A stretch of DNA of 64,000 bases from Leadbetterella lacunae (GCF_042649125.1 NZ_JBHRYQ010000001.1:434001-498000), one strand, 5' to 3'; shown: positions 17,545 to 26,345, counted from the stretch's first letter. Notes: a model not told the origin generated them from the letters alone. Numbers and translations are program-made.

Positions 17545-17922
17545 TTATTTCACCTTCTCCAAATTTGAAATTCTAAATGCCATTTTATTAGGGCAGGGAG
17601 CATCTCTATCTATGACACCACCATCAACTTTTACAATCGTACTATCGGCTATTTTTTTTATTTTGATTAGATTAGTAAATATTGAGTCATTACAAACACT
17701 AAAATAAGGGCTAATATCACCGCCACCAAATTCTGGTATTAATATACCGTAAGAGTCTTTAGGGTTATTAGGAAACATAATTATTCCTTTTACTCCTTTT
17801 CGCTCAATAATTATTGGCAAGCCTTTACAGTCGCAAGGTATTAGTGTTTGCGTTATTATCTCTGTTTTCTTACAACTTACCCCCGTCAAGATAAATAATA
17901 AAATAAATTTGACTGTTCTCAT
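17545..17922 (-). CDS. Hypothetical lipoprotein
   Basis: 125 aa. Lipobox LTGVSCKK at residues 12-19. Contains PCDCKGLPIIIERKGVKGIIMFPNNPKDSYGILIPE. Conserved Cys residues, no recognised domain. Starts 4 bp after the metalloprotease stop in the same cassette, so translated as a pair. Confidence 0.6.
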   Translation of the reverse strand: MRTVKFILLFILTGVSCKKTEIITQTLIPCDCKGLPIIIERKGVKGIIMFPNNPKDSYGILIPEFGGGDISPYFSVCNDSIFTNLIKIKKIADSTIVKVDGGVIDRDAPCPNKMAFRISNLEKVK

Positions 17923-17926
17923 GACT

Positions 17927-19564
17927 TTAGTGTTGAATTATGATTTGTTTGATTACTTTATTGGCATCATCTCCAACATGAAGAAAATAAGTTCCATTAG
18001 GTACTTTCTGCACATCAAATTTAACTTTTTTGTCTGTGAATTTCCCTTTCAATGCTATCAGTCCGTTTTTGCCATATAGCGAAAGGTCAACTTTCTTAAT
18101 ATCGTCGGTGATAAGTAGTTGTTGAGTTTTGATTAAATCGAGAGCCTCTTGCTCAGAAATCACTTCATCGGCAGATATACTCAAATCTGTACTTGCAGGG
18201 TTGGGAAAAGCAGTAAGGCTAAAACTTCTACTATAATTATAGCAGTTGAAAGTAGTGGTTGGACTATTGCCACAAATGTTGCTGACATAGCAGGATATGT
18301 TTCGATAAGCCCCTGCCGACAAATTAAGACTTGCATTTCCAGCATTAAAAGAAAAAGTAGAAGTTCCCCCACTCGATACAGTTGCCCAATTAAAAGAAGC
18401 ATTAGGGTCGGTTTGTAGTAAATTTATATAAATATTGGGTGTACTACTCGAAACAGATATGCCAGTAGATGGATTGCTGATAGGATAGGTAAAAGTACCG
18501 TAGCTGTATGTTCCAGTCAGCATACTTGGCACACCTACAAACACCACCTTAGAGGCGTAATAGTAGGAGCAGCCTTGAGCAATGGTGGCAGTAATCGTTA
18601 CCAAGCCATCACTAACTTTGGTTAGCACTCCACCCGAGTTGATAGTAGCCACAGCAGTATTGGAACTTGTCCATCCAATAACAGTATAGCCAGCCACCAA
18701 ATTGGAACAACTAAAATTAGAAGAGCTACACACATTATTACTACCATTGACTGTGGGGAAAGCCAAACTTACAACCTCACTCGCCCCAACCAACCTATTT
18801 TTCATGGCATAAACTTGCTGTGTCGAAAACCTTGTTTTGCAAGGTGAATAAGACATAATATTTCGTGTGTCGGGATTGTAGATAACCCCATTTTGTGTCC
18901 AACCAGAGGGGTTCAAATAGTTACAATTAGCATCTACGGCTCCTAAAATAAGGTTGGGAGAAGCTGGTGTATCGCAAATTTTATCTCCACAAGTTGTGCA
19001 ATTTGAACCATTAATATTCTCCATACAGCTACCTGTTCCAGTTTCAGGACTAGGTCCTAATGGATTGCCTCGATGTGTGTGATAAAGACCCAAGCAATGT
19101 CCCATTTCATGACTAACTGCATCATTAATTGCGGAGTTCACAATCCAAAAAGCTGATGATGGAATATCTTGAGCACATCCAGCAAAAGTTGGATTCGTGC
19201 CTGTATAAGAATTTAACAAATAAATGTTAATTACGTTATTGACATTTGCTGAGTATGGGCTTGTGCCTGCCCCCAAATTAAAGTAGGAGTCATTGTCTAC
19301 AAAGTCAGACCCATTAGATACGAAATATATGCCGTATTGGTTAAAATCTTGATTTAGCTTTGAGGTAATATTGCATAGCAAAGAGGGGGCATATCCCCCC
19401 GTATGACTTGAAGTCCTTACGATGTGATAATACACTTTTACCCAATATTTATTTGAGTTACTTGCTGTGTTTGGCGTAGAAGTACCAGAAATACTACCAC
19501 AAGCCTGAGAAAAAACAGCTATAGGTAAAAAGAACAAAAGAGCGGAGGCGATTATTTTTTTCAT
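17927..19564 (-). CDS. Secreted M43-like zinc metalloprotease with T9SS sorting domain
   Basis: 545 aa. Signal peptide to about 19 (...AVFSQA). Catalytic motif SHEMGHCLGLYHTH (HExxHxxGxxH, about residues 153-166), the distal Met-turn as NIMSYSPCKTRFS. A bacterial Ig-like (BIG2) stretch follows (VIGWTSSNTAVATINSGG). The C-terminus (FPNPASTDLSI...NGTYFLHV...KVIKQIIIQ) is a T9SS type A sorting domain. Exported to the cell surface or medium through T9SS; a pregnancy-associated-plasma-protein-type protease. A striking cargo for an integron-like cassette. Confidence 0.85.
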   Translation of the reverse strand: MKKIIASALLFFLPIAVFSQACGSISGTSTPNTASNSNKYWVKVYYHIVRTSSHTGGYAPSLLCNITSKLNQDFNQYGIYFVSNGSDFVDNDSYFNLGAGTSPYSANVNNVINIYLLNSYTGTNPTFAGCAQDIPSSAFWIVNSAINDAVSHEMGHCLGLYHTHRGNPLGPSPETGTGSCMENINGSNCTTCGDKICDTPASPNLILGAVDANCNYLNPSGWTQNGVIYNPDTRNIMSYSPCKTRFSTQQVYAMKNRLVGASEVVSLAFPTVNGSNNVCSSSNFSCSNLVAGYTVIGWTSSNTAVATINSGGVLTKVSDGLVTITATIAQGCSYYYASKVVFVGVPSMLTGTYSYGTFTYPISNPSTGISVSSSTPNIYINLLQTDPNASFNWATVSSGGTSTFSFNAGNASLNLSAGAYRNISCYVSNICGNSPTTTFNCYNYSRSFSLTAFPNPASTDLSISADEVISEQEALDLIKTQQLLITDDIKKVDLSLYGKNGLIALKGKFTDKKVKFDVQKVPNGTYFLHVGDDANKVIKQIIIQH

Positions 19565-19637
19565 GCAATTTAAAGTTAGAATGAAACAAAATTTGGAAAT
19601 ATTTTAAAAATGATTGTTAGTCGGTTTTATTCAGTAG

Positions 19638-19764
19638 CACCCAACGGTCTCGTGTATGAGCAGTTGGGGATTTTACGCCCTAACTTTTCGGTTTAGCACC
19701 GACCTTTATTTTATGTTTATACTTTCGTTTTAGCACTTTTCCCGCTATTTTTTATATACATTGT
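19638..19764 (-). other. attC-like site of cassette 12, interrupted by intron B
   Basis: CCCAACGGTCTCGTGTATGAG (from 19641) against CTATTTTTTATATACATTGT (to 19764). Long loop with TTTAGCAC motifs. The core GT precedes intron B and the T follows it at 20585. Confidence 0.65.
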
Positions 19765-20584
19765 GTGTGCCTTGAATGGCGAATATAAATCCAAATAATG
19801 GATAATCCAAAGGGTGAAAGACTGGTGCGTTTTAGTTCCGTAAACAAGAGCGTCGTTACTTTAAGATATGCAAGTGGCAAGGTTGGAGGCTTGCTAATAA
19901 GGCAAAAAGTGGCATACGTCGACCTTCTAATTTTGAGCTTTTGGGTCATGCTTTTGTGCCTACTTACAAAAAGGGAGAGAAAGGCAAATACCAACTTGTA
20001 GTAAAAGAAAGCAGCTGGCAAAGTTTAAAACGCAAGCTAAAGGCAGCCACCAAGAAAATCAAACCATACAGTTTTGACCTGCGACTAGCCAAAATCAAAG
20101 AAGTTTATAGAGGATGGGTGAACAACTACCGATTGGCGAGCATTCACGGAAAACTCAAAGCTCTTGACGAATGGTTAAGAAACAGGTTGAGGTATTGTAT
20201 TTGGACGGATGGAGACGCATAGTCTGGAAAAAGCTTGAACGTAAGCGAAAGAACCTTATTAGGCTTGGAGTGAACCAAATTCAAGCATATCGGTGGACGG
20301 GGCCGCCCGTGCGGTCGTACAAGGATGGGAGGGTGCACTAGGCGTGCCCGGCAGCTCAAAGCCCTATTCTAAAGACTACTATCACGCTTGAAAAGCTAAG
20401 ATTACGTGGTTACGAAAGTATGTTGGAGTATTATCAACGCTTGCAACCAGAGATTCAGTGAACGGGGACGCCAAGTCCGCCGTATAAAGACGGGCACGCC
20501 TAGTGCCGTACGTACGGTGGTGTGACCGGGCTGGCGAACCAGAGGCGTACCGTAGGCTTTACGGCCTACGGCCGTCTACTCGAT
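19765..20584 (+). mobile_element. Internally deleted group II intron, copy B
   Basis: GTGTGCCTTGAATGGCG start, CTACTCGAT end (3' terminal AY as in group II introns). Same arrangement as copies A and C but without their extra hairpin insert, so the maturase fragment runs on as WVNNYRLASIHGKLKALDEWLRNRLRYCIWTDG before a frame break. Upstream exon ATACATTGT and downstream TATGC rebuild an attC core. Confidence 0.8.
19895..20222 (+). pseudogene. Remnant of the group II intron maturase (copy B)
   Basis: Best preserved of the three: RRPSNFELLGHAFVPTYKKG...SSWQSLKRKLKA...IKEVYRGWVNNYRLASIHGKLK is domain X of a LtrA-type intron protein. It is interrupted after WTDGDA by a mini-hairpin that breaks the frame; the tail KKLERKRKNLIRLG continues in another frame. 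Confidence 0.7.
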
Positions 20585-20593
20585 TATGCATAG

Positions 20594-21799
20594 TTATTTT
20601 TCATCAGGTACAATCCAATCAGCATTTCTAACGAAAAAAACATATTGTGCATAGTCGGTTGTTGATGTACCTTCAATAATATCAAATCCTTCCCAAATTG
20701 GTATTAATCTTTTGGTTTTTGTTCCTCTTGCAGAGTACAAATAAGGCGAGTCTTTTGAGTCAAGTTTTATTAAACTAATGGTATTTGGTCTTGTCACTTT
20801 TTTATAATCAGCAATTCCTTTAATGTACATAAATAATCTATTATCGTATGAAAATTTAAATCTCGTAAAATCTTTGCCTTTATCTTGTAAAAATTTTGGA
20901 AGAGCAGCACTTTGAACAGTTAATCGTGAGTTAACATAAAGTGCATTCATACTTACCATTTTATTTTTGTACGGTAATAATGTATCTTTTTTAATTCGAC
21001 CCGCTAGAGTGTAGTCATATGCTTGTAAAGTATGGGCAAAACCAAATCCACCATATATTTTTTTATTTTTCCATTCTTTTTCGAGGTAGTACCTTTTAAA
21101 GTTTTCAAACATAAATTTGTCTCGAGATTTGATTTTTGAGTTGGTTGATATATTGAATTGTATGTCTTTAAGTATGGATATTTCGTTATTTTCTGATAAC
21201 CCTGATTTTATTATTTTATCTAAATTTTTTGATGACCAAACACTCCATTTTTCGTCATCTGTTGGTAATTCGGTTAGAAACTGTTCAGGTATTTTTTCTT
21301 CGACAAGTTTTCTCAACAAGGTGTAATCAGCAATTTTGTCTAATCCAACGATTTGAAATTTAGATTTTTCAGGTAATTGTGCATAATATTCTCTTAATTT
21401 AACCCATTTATTTCGATATTGGTCGGAAATACTTCCTATGTAAACCACCCAATTTTTTAAAATGTCTTTTAATTCCATTTCGTTTGAGCCTTCAATATAC
21501 TTTTGCAAATAATATGCTTGGGCAATATCCATTTCTGCAAGGTATAACTCAATATTTACTTTTTCATTTAGTTGCGTAAACAATGCAAAATCAATTCTTG
21601 GAGATGTTTTTACTTCATGAATTTCTCCCACAAAAAACAAATCATTATTGTAGAAATCTGTGTTTAAGCTTGTAAATTGTAGTGAGTCTTTCATTTCTAC
21701 AATTTCTACATTTGTTTTTAGGTAATTCACATATTTGCGGGAAGCACAACTCGAGAATATAATCGATACTATTGCGAGGGTTAAAATGTTTTTTATCAT
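20594..21799 (-). CDS. Lipoprotein of the TIKI/ChaN/erythromycin-esterase-like group
   Basis: 401 aa. Lipobox SIIFSSCAS. The motif FFVGEIHEVKTSPRIDFALFTQL (residues 52-74), with Gly-Glu-x-His followed by a second acidic helix, recalls the ChaN/TIKI/EreA fold; later GGFGFAHTLQAYDY may hold another active-site His. Function unknown: hydrolase or haem/metal binding are both possible. Cassette 12, 19645-21829. Confidence 0.55.
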   Translation of the reverse strand: MIKNILTLAIVSIIFSSCASRKYVNYLKTNVEIVEMKDSLQFTSLNTDFYNNDLFFVGEIHEVKTSPRIDFALFTQLNEKVNIELYLAEMDIAQAYYLQKYIEGSNEMELKDILKNWVVYIGSISDQYRNKWVKLREYYAQLPEKSKFQIVGLDKIADYTLLRKLVEEKIPEQFLTELPTDDEKWSVWSSKNLDKIIKSGLSENNEISILKDIQFNISTNSKIKSRDKFMFENFKRYYLEKEWKNKKIYGGFGFAHTLQAYDYTLAGRIKKDTLLPYKNKMVSMNALYVNSRLTVQSAALPKFLQDKGKDFTRFKFSYDNRLFMYIKGIADYKKVTRPNTISLIKLDSKDSPYLYSARGTKTKRLIPIWEGFDIIEGTSTTDYAQYVFFVRNADWIVPDEK

Positions 21800-21823
21800 T
21801 GTCTGTATGTTCGTTATAATTCT

Positions 21824-21949
21824 GACTAACGGTCAAGTATAAGAGCAGTAGCGGATTTCAAGGCGATTACCTGTCCGCCACCACCAAAGTTTATTAAATG
21901 CACAAACCTTGATTTTACCACTTTACCCGCTATTGCTCATATACAATGT
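21824..21949 (-). other. attC-like site of cassette 11, interrupted by intron C
   Basis: CTAACGGTCAAGTATAAGAGC (from 21826) pairs with GCTATTGCTCATATACAATGT (to 21949). Inner stem GTAGCGG against CCGCTAT. The core GT and the T at 22790 flank the intron; joined, R'' reads GTTGTGGGCAG, matching the start box GTTATGGGCAA of cassette 11. Confidence 0.75.
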
Positions 21950-22789
21950 GTGTGCCTTGAATGGCGAATATAAATCCAAAAAATGGATAATCCAAAGGGT
22001 GAAAGACTGGGGGGGACCGTCCCGTAAGCAAGGGAGTCGTTACCCTAAGCTAAGTAGGAGGCAATGGTGGAGGCTCTTCAATAAGGCAAAAAGCGGTATT
22101 CGTCGACCTTCTAATTTTGAGCTTTTGGGTCATGCTTTTGTGCCTACTTACAAAAAGGGAGATAAAGGCAAATACCAACTTGTAGTAAAAGAAAGCAGCT
22201 GGCAAAGTTTAAAACGTAAGCTAAAGGCAGCCACCAAGAAAATCAAACCATACAGTTTTGACCTGCGACTAGCCAAAATCAAAGAAGTTTACAGAGGATG
22301 GGTGAATAAAACCGATTGAGAAATGCCTGTCCCGTTTTTACGGGATATTCACGGAAAATTCAAAGCACTTGATGAGTGGTTAAGAAATAGGTTGAGGTAT
22401 TGTATTTGGACGGATGGAGACGCCTAGTCTGGAAAAAGCCTGAACGTAAGCGAAAGAACCTTATTAGGCTTGGAGTGAATCAAATTCAAGCATATCGGTG
22501 GACGGGGCCGCCCGTGCGGTCGTACAAGAATGGGAGGGTGCACTAGGCGTGCCCGGCAGCTCAAAGCCCTATTCTAAAGACTACTATCACGCTTGAAAAG
22601 CTAAGATTACGTGGTTACGAAAGTATGTTGTAGTATTATCAACGCTTGCAACCAGAGATTCAGTGAATGGGGACGCCAAGTCCACCATATAAAGACAGGC
22701 ACGCCTAGTGCCGTACGTACAGTGGTGTGACCGGGCTGGCGAACCAGAAGCGTACCGTAGGCTTTACGGCCTACGGCCGTTTATTCGAC
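21950..22789 (+). mobile_element. Internally deleted group II intron, copy C
   Basis: GTGTGCCTTGAATGGCG start and TTATTCGAC end. Contains the maturase remnant RWWRLFNKAKSGIRRPSNFELLGHAF...IKEVYRGWVN (22050-22319), the 24-bp hairpin insert shared with copy A (around TCCCGTTTTTACGGGA, 22331-22346), and the domain V/VI end. Its 5' part is closest to a normal ribozyme (GACCGTCCCGTAAGC). Confidence 0.8.
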
Positions 22790-22801
22790 TGTGGGCAGTT
22801 T

Positions 22802-23407
22802 TTATTTCAGTTCTGATAGTATTATTTTATTTTGCTGCAAGGTGTTTTTCATGGCCTTCTCTCTGACTTTAGGGTCGTCATTGTTTATTAAGTCAAAATA
22901 TTCAACAGGAACAACTTGCCACGATAAACCATACTTGTCTTTACACCAACCGCAAGAACTTTCTTGTCCACCGTTTGTTGTTAAAGCATTCCAATAGTAA
23001 TCTGTTTCGTCTTGGTCTTTTGTGTTGATAACAAAAGACACTGATTCATTAAATTTTTGAAATGGACCTGCTGCCAAAATACTAAATTCCATACCAGCAA
23101 TTTCAATAATCGCTGTTTCAAAATTTCCGCCTCCAGCTTCTAGTGGGTTTTGGTATTTGTGATGTTCTTTTAGTTTACCATCTTTAAATATTGAAAGATA
23201 ATAGTCGGCAACTGCTTTAGCATCAGTTGTTTCTACCCAAATTGAAGGAGTTATTTTTTGAGTAATCATATTTTTAGTCGTTTCAAAGGTATCATTTATT
23301 GCTACAGTCTGGCTGGTTGCTTTGTCAGTGTTATTCGATTTGGTTGAATTTGAACAAGAGGTTGTTAAACCAATAACAATTGCTCCAAGAAATAAATAAT
23401 TATTCAT
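22802..23407 (-). CDS. PhnB/VOC-family lipoprotein, cassette-borne
   Basis: 201 aa. Lipobox LTTSCSNS. From residue 50 a PhnB-like VOC domain: ITPSIWVETTDAKAVADYYLSIF...IEIAGMEFSILAAGPFQKFNESVSFVINT...SSCGWCKDKYGLSWQVVPVEYFDL. Family members are annotated as 3-demethylubiquinone methyltransferase-like, but act as small-molecule-binding proteins of unknown role. The lipoprotein form is unusual. Cassette 11 (21830-23461). Confidence 0.75.
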   Translation of the reverse strand: MNNYLFLGAIVIGLTTSCSNSTKSNNTDKATSQTVAINDTFETTKNMITQKITPSIWVETTDAKAVADYYLSIFKDGKLKEHHKYQNPLEAGGGNFETAIIEIAGMEFSILAAGPFQKFNESVSFVINTKDQDETDYYWNALTTNGGQESSCGWCKDKYGLSWQVVPVEYFDLINNDDPKVREKAMKNTLQQNKIILSELK

Positions 23408-23455
23408 TTTTTATTTTAAGTTTTTGTCTATTCATTAATTGTGTTTTTTTAATTG

Positions 23456-23588
23456 CCCATAACTTTTTGGGCTTGGCGAAGGTGGGGATTAAAAAGTACT
23501 AAAGTTTAAATTTAGCACAAAAGCTAATAGAAAGTACAAATGTTCAATTAAGCATTAAAGCCCCACTTTTGCCAAACCCATGTTGGCT
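23456..23588 (-). other. attC site of cassette 10 (intact)
   Basis: CCATAAC (23456-23462) to GTTGGCT (23582-23588). Arms GGGCTTGGCGAAGGTGGGG (23468-23486) and CCCCACTTTTGCCAAACCC (about 23562-23580) pair almost fully. The right core fits GTTRRRY exactly. 133 bp with a long AT-rich loop. One of the clearest attC sites in the window. Confidence 0.85.
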
Positions 23589-23624
23589 GTTCGTTGTTTT
23601 TCTGTCTATATATTTTATAAGTAT

Positions 23625-24137
23625 TTATAAATATCTTTCTCTAATAATTCGTATATGATGTGATATGTGCCCTATCATAATAAGTCCTAAAGCTCTTGCA
23701 CTAAAATTATGTGTTACACCATTTCCTAAAAATTTACTTTGTTCTTCTGAAACATTTTCAAAAAGAACATTAGAATTTGCTCTGACAATTTTAAACTCTT
23801 CAAGCAAACTTTCTATAGACCTATCTGTAACTACTATATTTGACGCATATAGGTTGTCGTCCATACTATGTAATGGTGTTTTGCTGTCTCCTCTCAAACA
23901 AACAAGAGTTCTGTAAGCAAATACTCTTTCGGTGTCAATAATGTGCATCAAGACTTCTTTTATTGTCCATTTATTGTCTGCATATTTATAGTCGTGTTTT
24001 TCGTTTGGAATCGAGCTAAAAAAGTCAATCGTTTTAAGAGTATTTTGTTTGAATATAGTATGAAAATCGCCTAATTCTACCAAGTTGATGTAGTCTTGAA
24101 AATAAGGATTGTATTCAACTTCTTCTGGTCTATTCAT
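23625..24137 (-). CDS. DinB-family protein, cassette-borne
   Basis: 170 aa four-helix protein: FFSSIPNEKHDYKYADNKWTIKEVLMHIIDTERVFAYRTL...HNFSARALGLIMIGHISHHIRIIRERYL. The His triad of DinB proteins (MHIID, GHISHH) is present. Putative metal-dependent thiol transferase or hydrolase. Cassette 10 (23462-24270): start box GTTGGCTGT equals its R'' box. Confidence 0.8.
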   Translation of the reverse strand: MNRPEEVEYNPYFQDYINLVELGDFHTIFKQNTLKTIDFFSSIPNEKHDYKYADNKWTIKEVLMHIIDTERVFAYRTLVCLRGDSKTPLHSMDDNLYASNIVVTDRSIESLLEEFKIVRANSNVLFENVSEEQSKFLGNGVTHNFSARALGLIMIGHISHHIRIIRERYL

Positions 24138-24264
24138 ATTTGTCCAATTTTATGTTTTTATTAATTCTATTTTGTTATTAAGTGGCTCTTGTCTGATTTG
24201 TATCACTTAAAAGTTTTCAACTAACTACAAAAGCTTTGTTTATAGAGGGTCTTCTTACAATGAC

Positions 24265-24326
24265 AGCCAACGGTTTGTGTATGTGGCGTGGCGGACTTTT
24301 GCCCGACATGAACACATACACTTTGT
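24265..24326 (-). other. attC site of cassette 9, interrupted
   Basis: CAGCCAACGGTTTGTGTATGT (from 24263) pairs with AACACATACACTTTGT (to 24326). Short loop with CGTGGCGG. The core GT is followed by a 5' intron fragment, then an IS91-like tail, and the R'' box GTTAGCGGAT is at 24663. Confidence 0.7.
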
Positions 24327-24452
24327 GTGTGCCTTGAATGGCGAATATAAATCCAAATAATGGATAATCCAAAGGGTGAAAGTCTGAGGTGTCTCCGTGC
24401 AGTAAGCAGGGGAGTCGTTTCCCTAAGATTATTCAGGGGCAAGGGTGGAGGT
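24327..24452 (+). mobile_element. 5' fragment of a group II intron, copy D
   Basis: GTGTGCCTTGAATGGCG, TGGATAATCC and GGGTGAAAGTCTG, then GGGGAGTCGTTTCCCTAAG and GGTGGAGGTTAG, as in copies A-C. The sequence then leaves the intron; no 3' end. Lies in the same GT^T position of an attC. Confidence 0.75.
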
Positions 24453-24479
24453 TAGCCTTTGAGTCTATTTTATTTAAAT

Positions 24480-24662
24480 TGTTTTTTTGTATAAAACAAA
24501 AATGAACTACGCCTAAAATCTAAACACAACATGCCGAAAAATCCATATAATTGAAACGGTGAAAGACTATGGGCACGCCTAGTGCGAAGGTTAAGTTCAA
24601 TCCTACCTAAGCGGCCCGATTGCTTTCATCGCATGTCCTGCGGACACGACGAAAGCTTAGCT
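24480..24662 (+). mobile_element. Solo 3' end of an IS91-like element with an extra mini-hairpin
   Basis: AAAACAAAAATGAACTACGC, GAAGGTTAAGTTCAATCC, GCGGCCCGATTGCTTTCATC and the hairpin ending CGACGAAAGCTTAGCT, directly before GTT (24663). Relative to 15804-15830, a 15-base hairpin GGGCACGCCTAGTGC (24571-24585) is inserted between ACTA and GAAGG. Confidence 0.7.
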
Positions 24663-24679
24663 GTTAGCGGATGTTTTTT

Positions 24680-24970
24680 TTATTTATTGTTTTTATCTTT
24701 TAATACTAAACTTAAAACGAAAAAACTTAAAATAAACATTACTAATTGAATAATAAAAACTGGATACAATAAATCAGATTCTGCATATCTATAACCAAAG
24801 CTAATTATTGAAACAGGAAATGTAATTATTAAACCATATAATGACCATTCTCCATAAAACAAATCTTTTGGATAAATAGAACAAACTGATAAAGTTCCGA
24901 GTAACACGTAGAAAAAAGAAATCTTAAATGCTAATTTTCTATTTTCAATTATTTTCAGGAAGTTATTCAT
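24680..24970 (-). CDS. Hypothetical membrane protein (cassette 9, second gene)
   Basis: 96 aa with three hydrophobic helices (ISFFYVLLGTLSVCSIY, LYGLIITFPVSIISFGY, PVFIIQLVMFILSFFVLSLVL). Overlaps the preceding gene by 8 bp, so translationally coupled. No family recognised. Confidence 0.6.
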   Translation of the reverse strand: MNNFLKIIENRKLAFKISFFYVLLGTLSVCSIYPKDLFYGEWSLYGLIITFPVSIISFGYRYAESDLLYPVFIIQLVMFILSFFVLSLVLKDKNNK

Positions 24971-25340
24971 TTTTTCTATTGTGATTTATTTTTAACTGAT
25001 ATGCAATTTCCCAAAATATAATAGAAAATATTGCATTACTAATTATTGAAGTTAGAATATCGTATGGATCGTATTTTGAGAATATATGTAAATCGCCAAA
25101 TTTCAGAGCTAAAAATAGCGATACAATAGCGATAAAAATTGATAGTAAAATATTAAAAGTTGTGTTCCATTTTGTTATGAGAAATGAGTAAAGAATATTT
25201 ATTATGCTAAAACCGAAACCTAATGTTATGAAAACCTTATTAATTTTTAATATTCCGTCTAATGAAATTAATAATGAAGTTGAAAACCAATAAATGATTA
25301 ACATTATCAAATAACTAATTATTCTATATTGTAACTTCAT
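24963..25340 (-). CDS. Hypothetical membrane protein (cassette 9, first gene)
   Basis: 125 aa with four hydrophobic helices (IISYLIMLIIYWFSTSLLISL, VFITLGFGFSIINILYSFLI, FNILLSIFIAIVSLFLAL, ILTSIISNAIFSIIFWEIAY). With 24680-24970 it forms a two-gene cassette (24271-25390), start box and R'' both GTTAGCGGAT. Possible immunity-like or transporter-like pair; nothing decisive. Confidence 0.6.
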   Translation of the reverse strand: MKLQYRIISYLIMLIIYWFSTSLLISLDGILKINKVFITLGFGFSIINILYSFLITKWNTTFNILLSIFIAIVSLFLALKFGDLHIFSKYDPYDILTSIISNAIFSIIFWEIAYQLKINHNRKNE

Positions 25341-25384
25341 TCTTCAAAAAATTCTATTTTTACGCGATTTTTTCTCAAAATATC

Positions 25385-25518
25385 CGCTAACGTTTTTCAC
25401 CTATACGCAGGCTGGGATTTTAACCACTGAACTTCCTACGAAGAACTGAACTTCAAATTTAGCACTTTCCTGTCCTACGAATTAAAAAAAAACTGCTTGC
25501 GTATAGGTGATGTTGGCG
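25385..25518 (-). other. attC site of cassette 8 (intact)
   Basis: CGCTAAC (25385-25391) to GTTGGCG (25512-25518). Arms CACCTATACGCAG (25398-25410) and CTTGCGTATAGGTG (about 25497-25510) pair almost perfectly. The loop carries TTTAACCACTGAA and TTTAGCACTTT, motifs seen in other sites of this array. Confidence 0.85.
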
Positions 25519-25523
25519 GTTCG

Positions 25524-26345
25524 TTATTTATCGATTAATTTGATTTTATGTCCTTTGTCTTTTAAAAATTCTTCGTTCAAATTTAGCTTCACCACATTTT
25601 TATTACTGAGTTTATAAGAAAGCACAAACTCCATATCTGTTAGATTAATGAATGAAGTATAAACTGTTCCTCCAACTTGATTATTTTCGTCTGCTTTTGG
25701 GGGTTGAACGGCTTGTCCAATAGTATTCCCAACTTTTAAAAGGTTGACTTCTTCTCCAGATGCTTTAAGTTTTTCTAAATTTTGCTTAATGGATTCATAA
25801 CGATAGCAGGGATAATTTCCAGCACTCGTGTCTGAAAGTAAGTAGTTGGTCATTATTAGTTTGTTGTCATTTACCCAATGTAATTTTTTTTCTCCATTTA
25901 CCCATTCAACTATTACCGCTTTGCCCGACTTATCACCAAACATCATATGGCTTTTTGTTAGAGCAATTTTTCTTTTCTCTAAATAAGCTAAAGCATCTTC
26001 TATTGTTTTGCAATTTGCGAGAATATCGTCTCCCAAATTACTTTTTGGATTTCCATAGCCATTTATTTTTGGTTGCTCTGGTGCTACCGCTGCATCAAAA
26101 AATAAACCTGCTTCGTTTACACCACCTTGGGCAAACTTATCCCACCCATACCAGAGGCGAGCCAATTGTTTTTTTGATTTGGGTTCAATTTTAATAAAGG
26201 CATTTACATCATACCAATAATCTTCATTGTTTACCACATATACTTTTCCAGTTGTAGAATCTACATAATATAAGACGGAACAAGCTATTGAACTATTCAT
26301 TTCAAGTCCAAAAACGAAAAGCATCAATATTATGGGTCTCACCAT
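25524..26345 (-). CDS. Linear amide C-N hydrolase (choloylglycine-hydrolase/Ntn type), exported
   Basis: 273 aa. Signal peptide MVRPIILMLFVFGLEMNSSIA, cleaved just before Cys22 (ACSVLYYVDS), which would be the Ntn nucleophile. Further family segments NNEDYWYD and QGGVNEAGLFFDAA, then TNYLLSD. Family members hydrolyse bile-salt, penicillin or acyl-homoserine-lactone amides. Third gene of three in cassette 8. Confidence 0.7.
   Translation of the reverse strand: MVRPIILMLFVFGLEMNSSIACSVLYYVDSTTGKVYVVNNEDYWYDVNAFIKIEPKSKKQLARLWYGWDKFAQGGVNEAGLFFDAAVAPEQPKINGYGNPKSNLGDDILANCKTIEDALAYLEKRKIALTKSHMMFGDKSGKAVIVEWVNGEKKLHWVNDNKLIMTNYLLSDTSAGNYPCYRYESIKQNLEKLKASGEEVNLLKVGNTIGQAVQPPKADENNQVGGTVYTSFINLTDMEFVLSYKLSNKNVVKLNLNEEFLKDKGHKIKLIDK

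Larger units (their letters stand above)
17496..19644 (-). mobile_element. Gene cassette 13 (metalloprotease and lipoprotein)
   Basis: R'' box, with intron removed, reads GTTGGGTGCTG; the start box on the minus strand at the 19644/19645 junction reads GTTGGGTGCTACTG. Ten bases agree, which also fixes the intron 3' end. Two genes in one cassette. Confidence 0.85.

Noticed and set aside
16705..17707. Plus-strand frames in intron copies as stand-alone genes
   Set aside because: They are pieces of one maturase broken by stops and mini-hairpins inside a group II intron and cannot encode a complete enzyme.
24571..24585. Group II intron remnant
   Set aside because: Only 15 bases match, and alignment with the other IS91-like tail shows a clean insertion of the hairpin alone.
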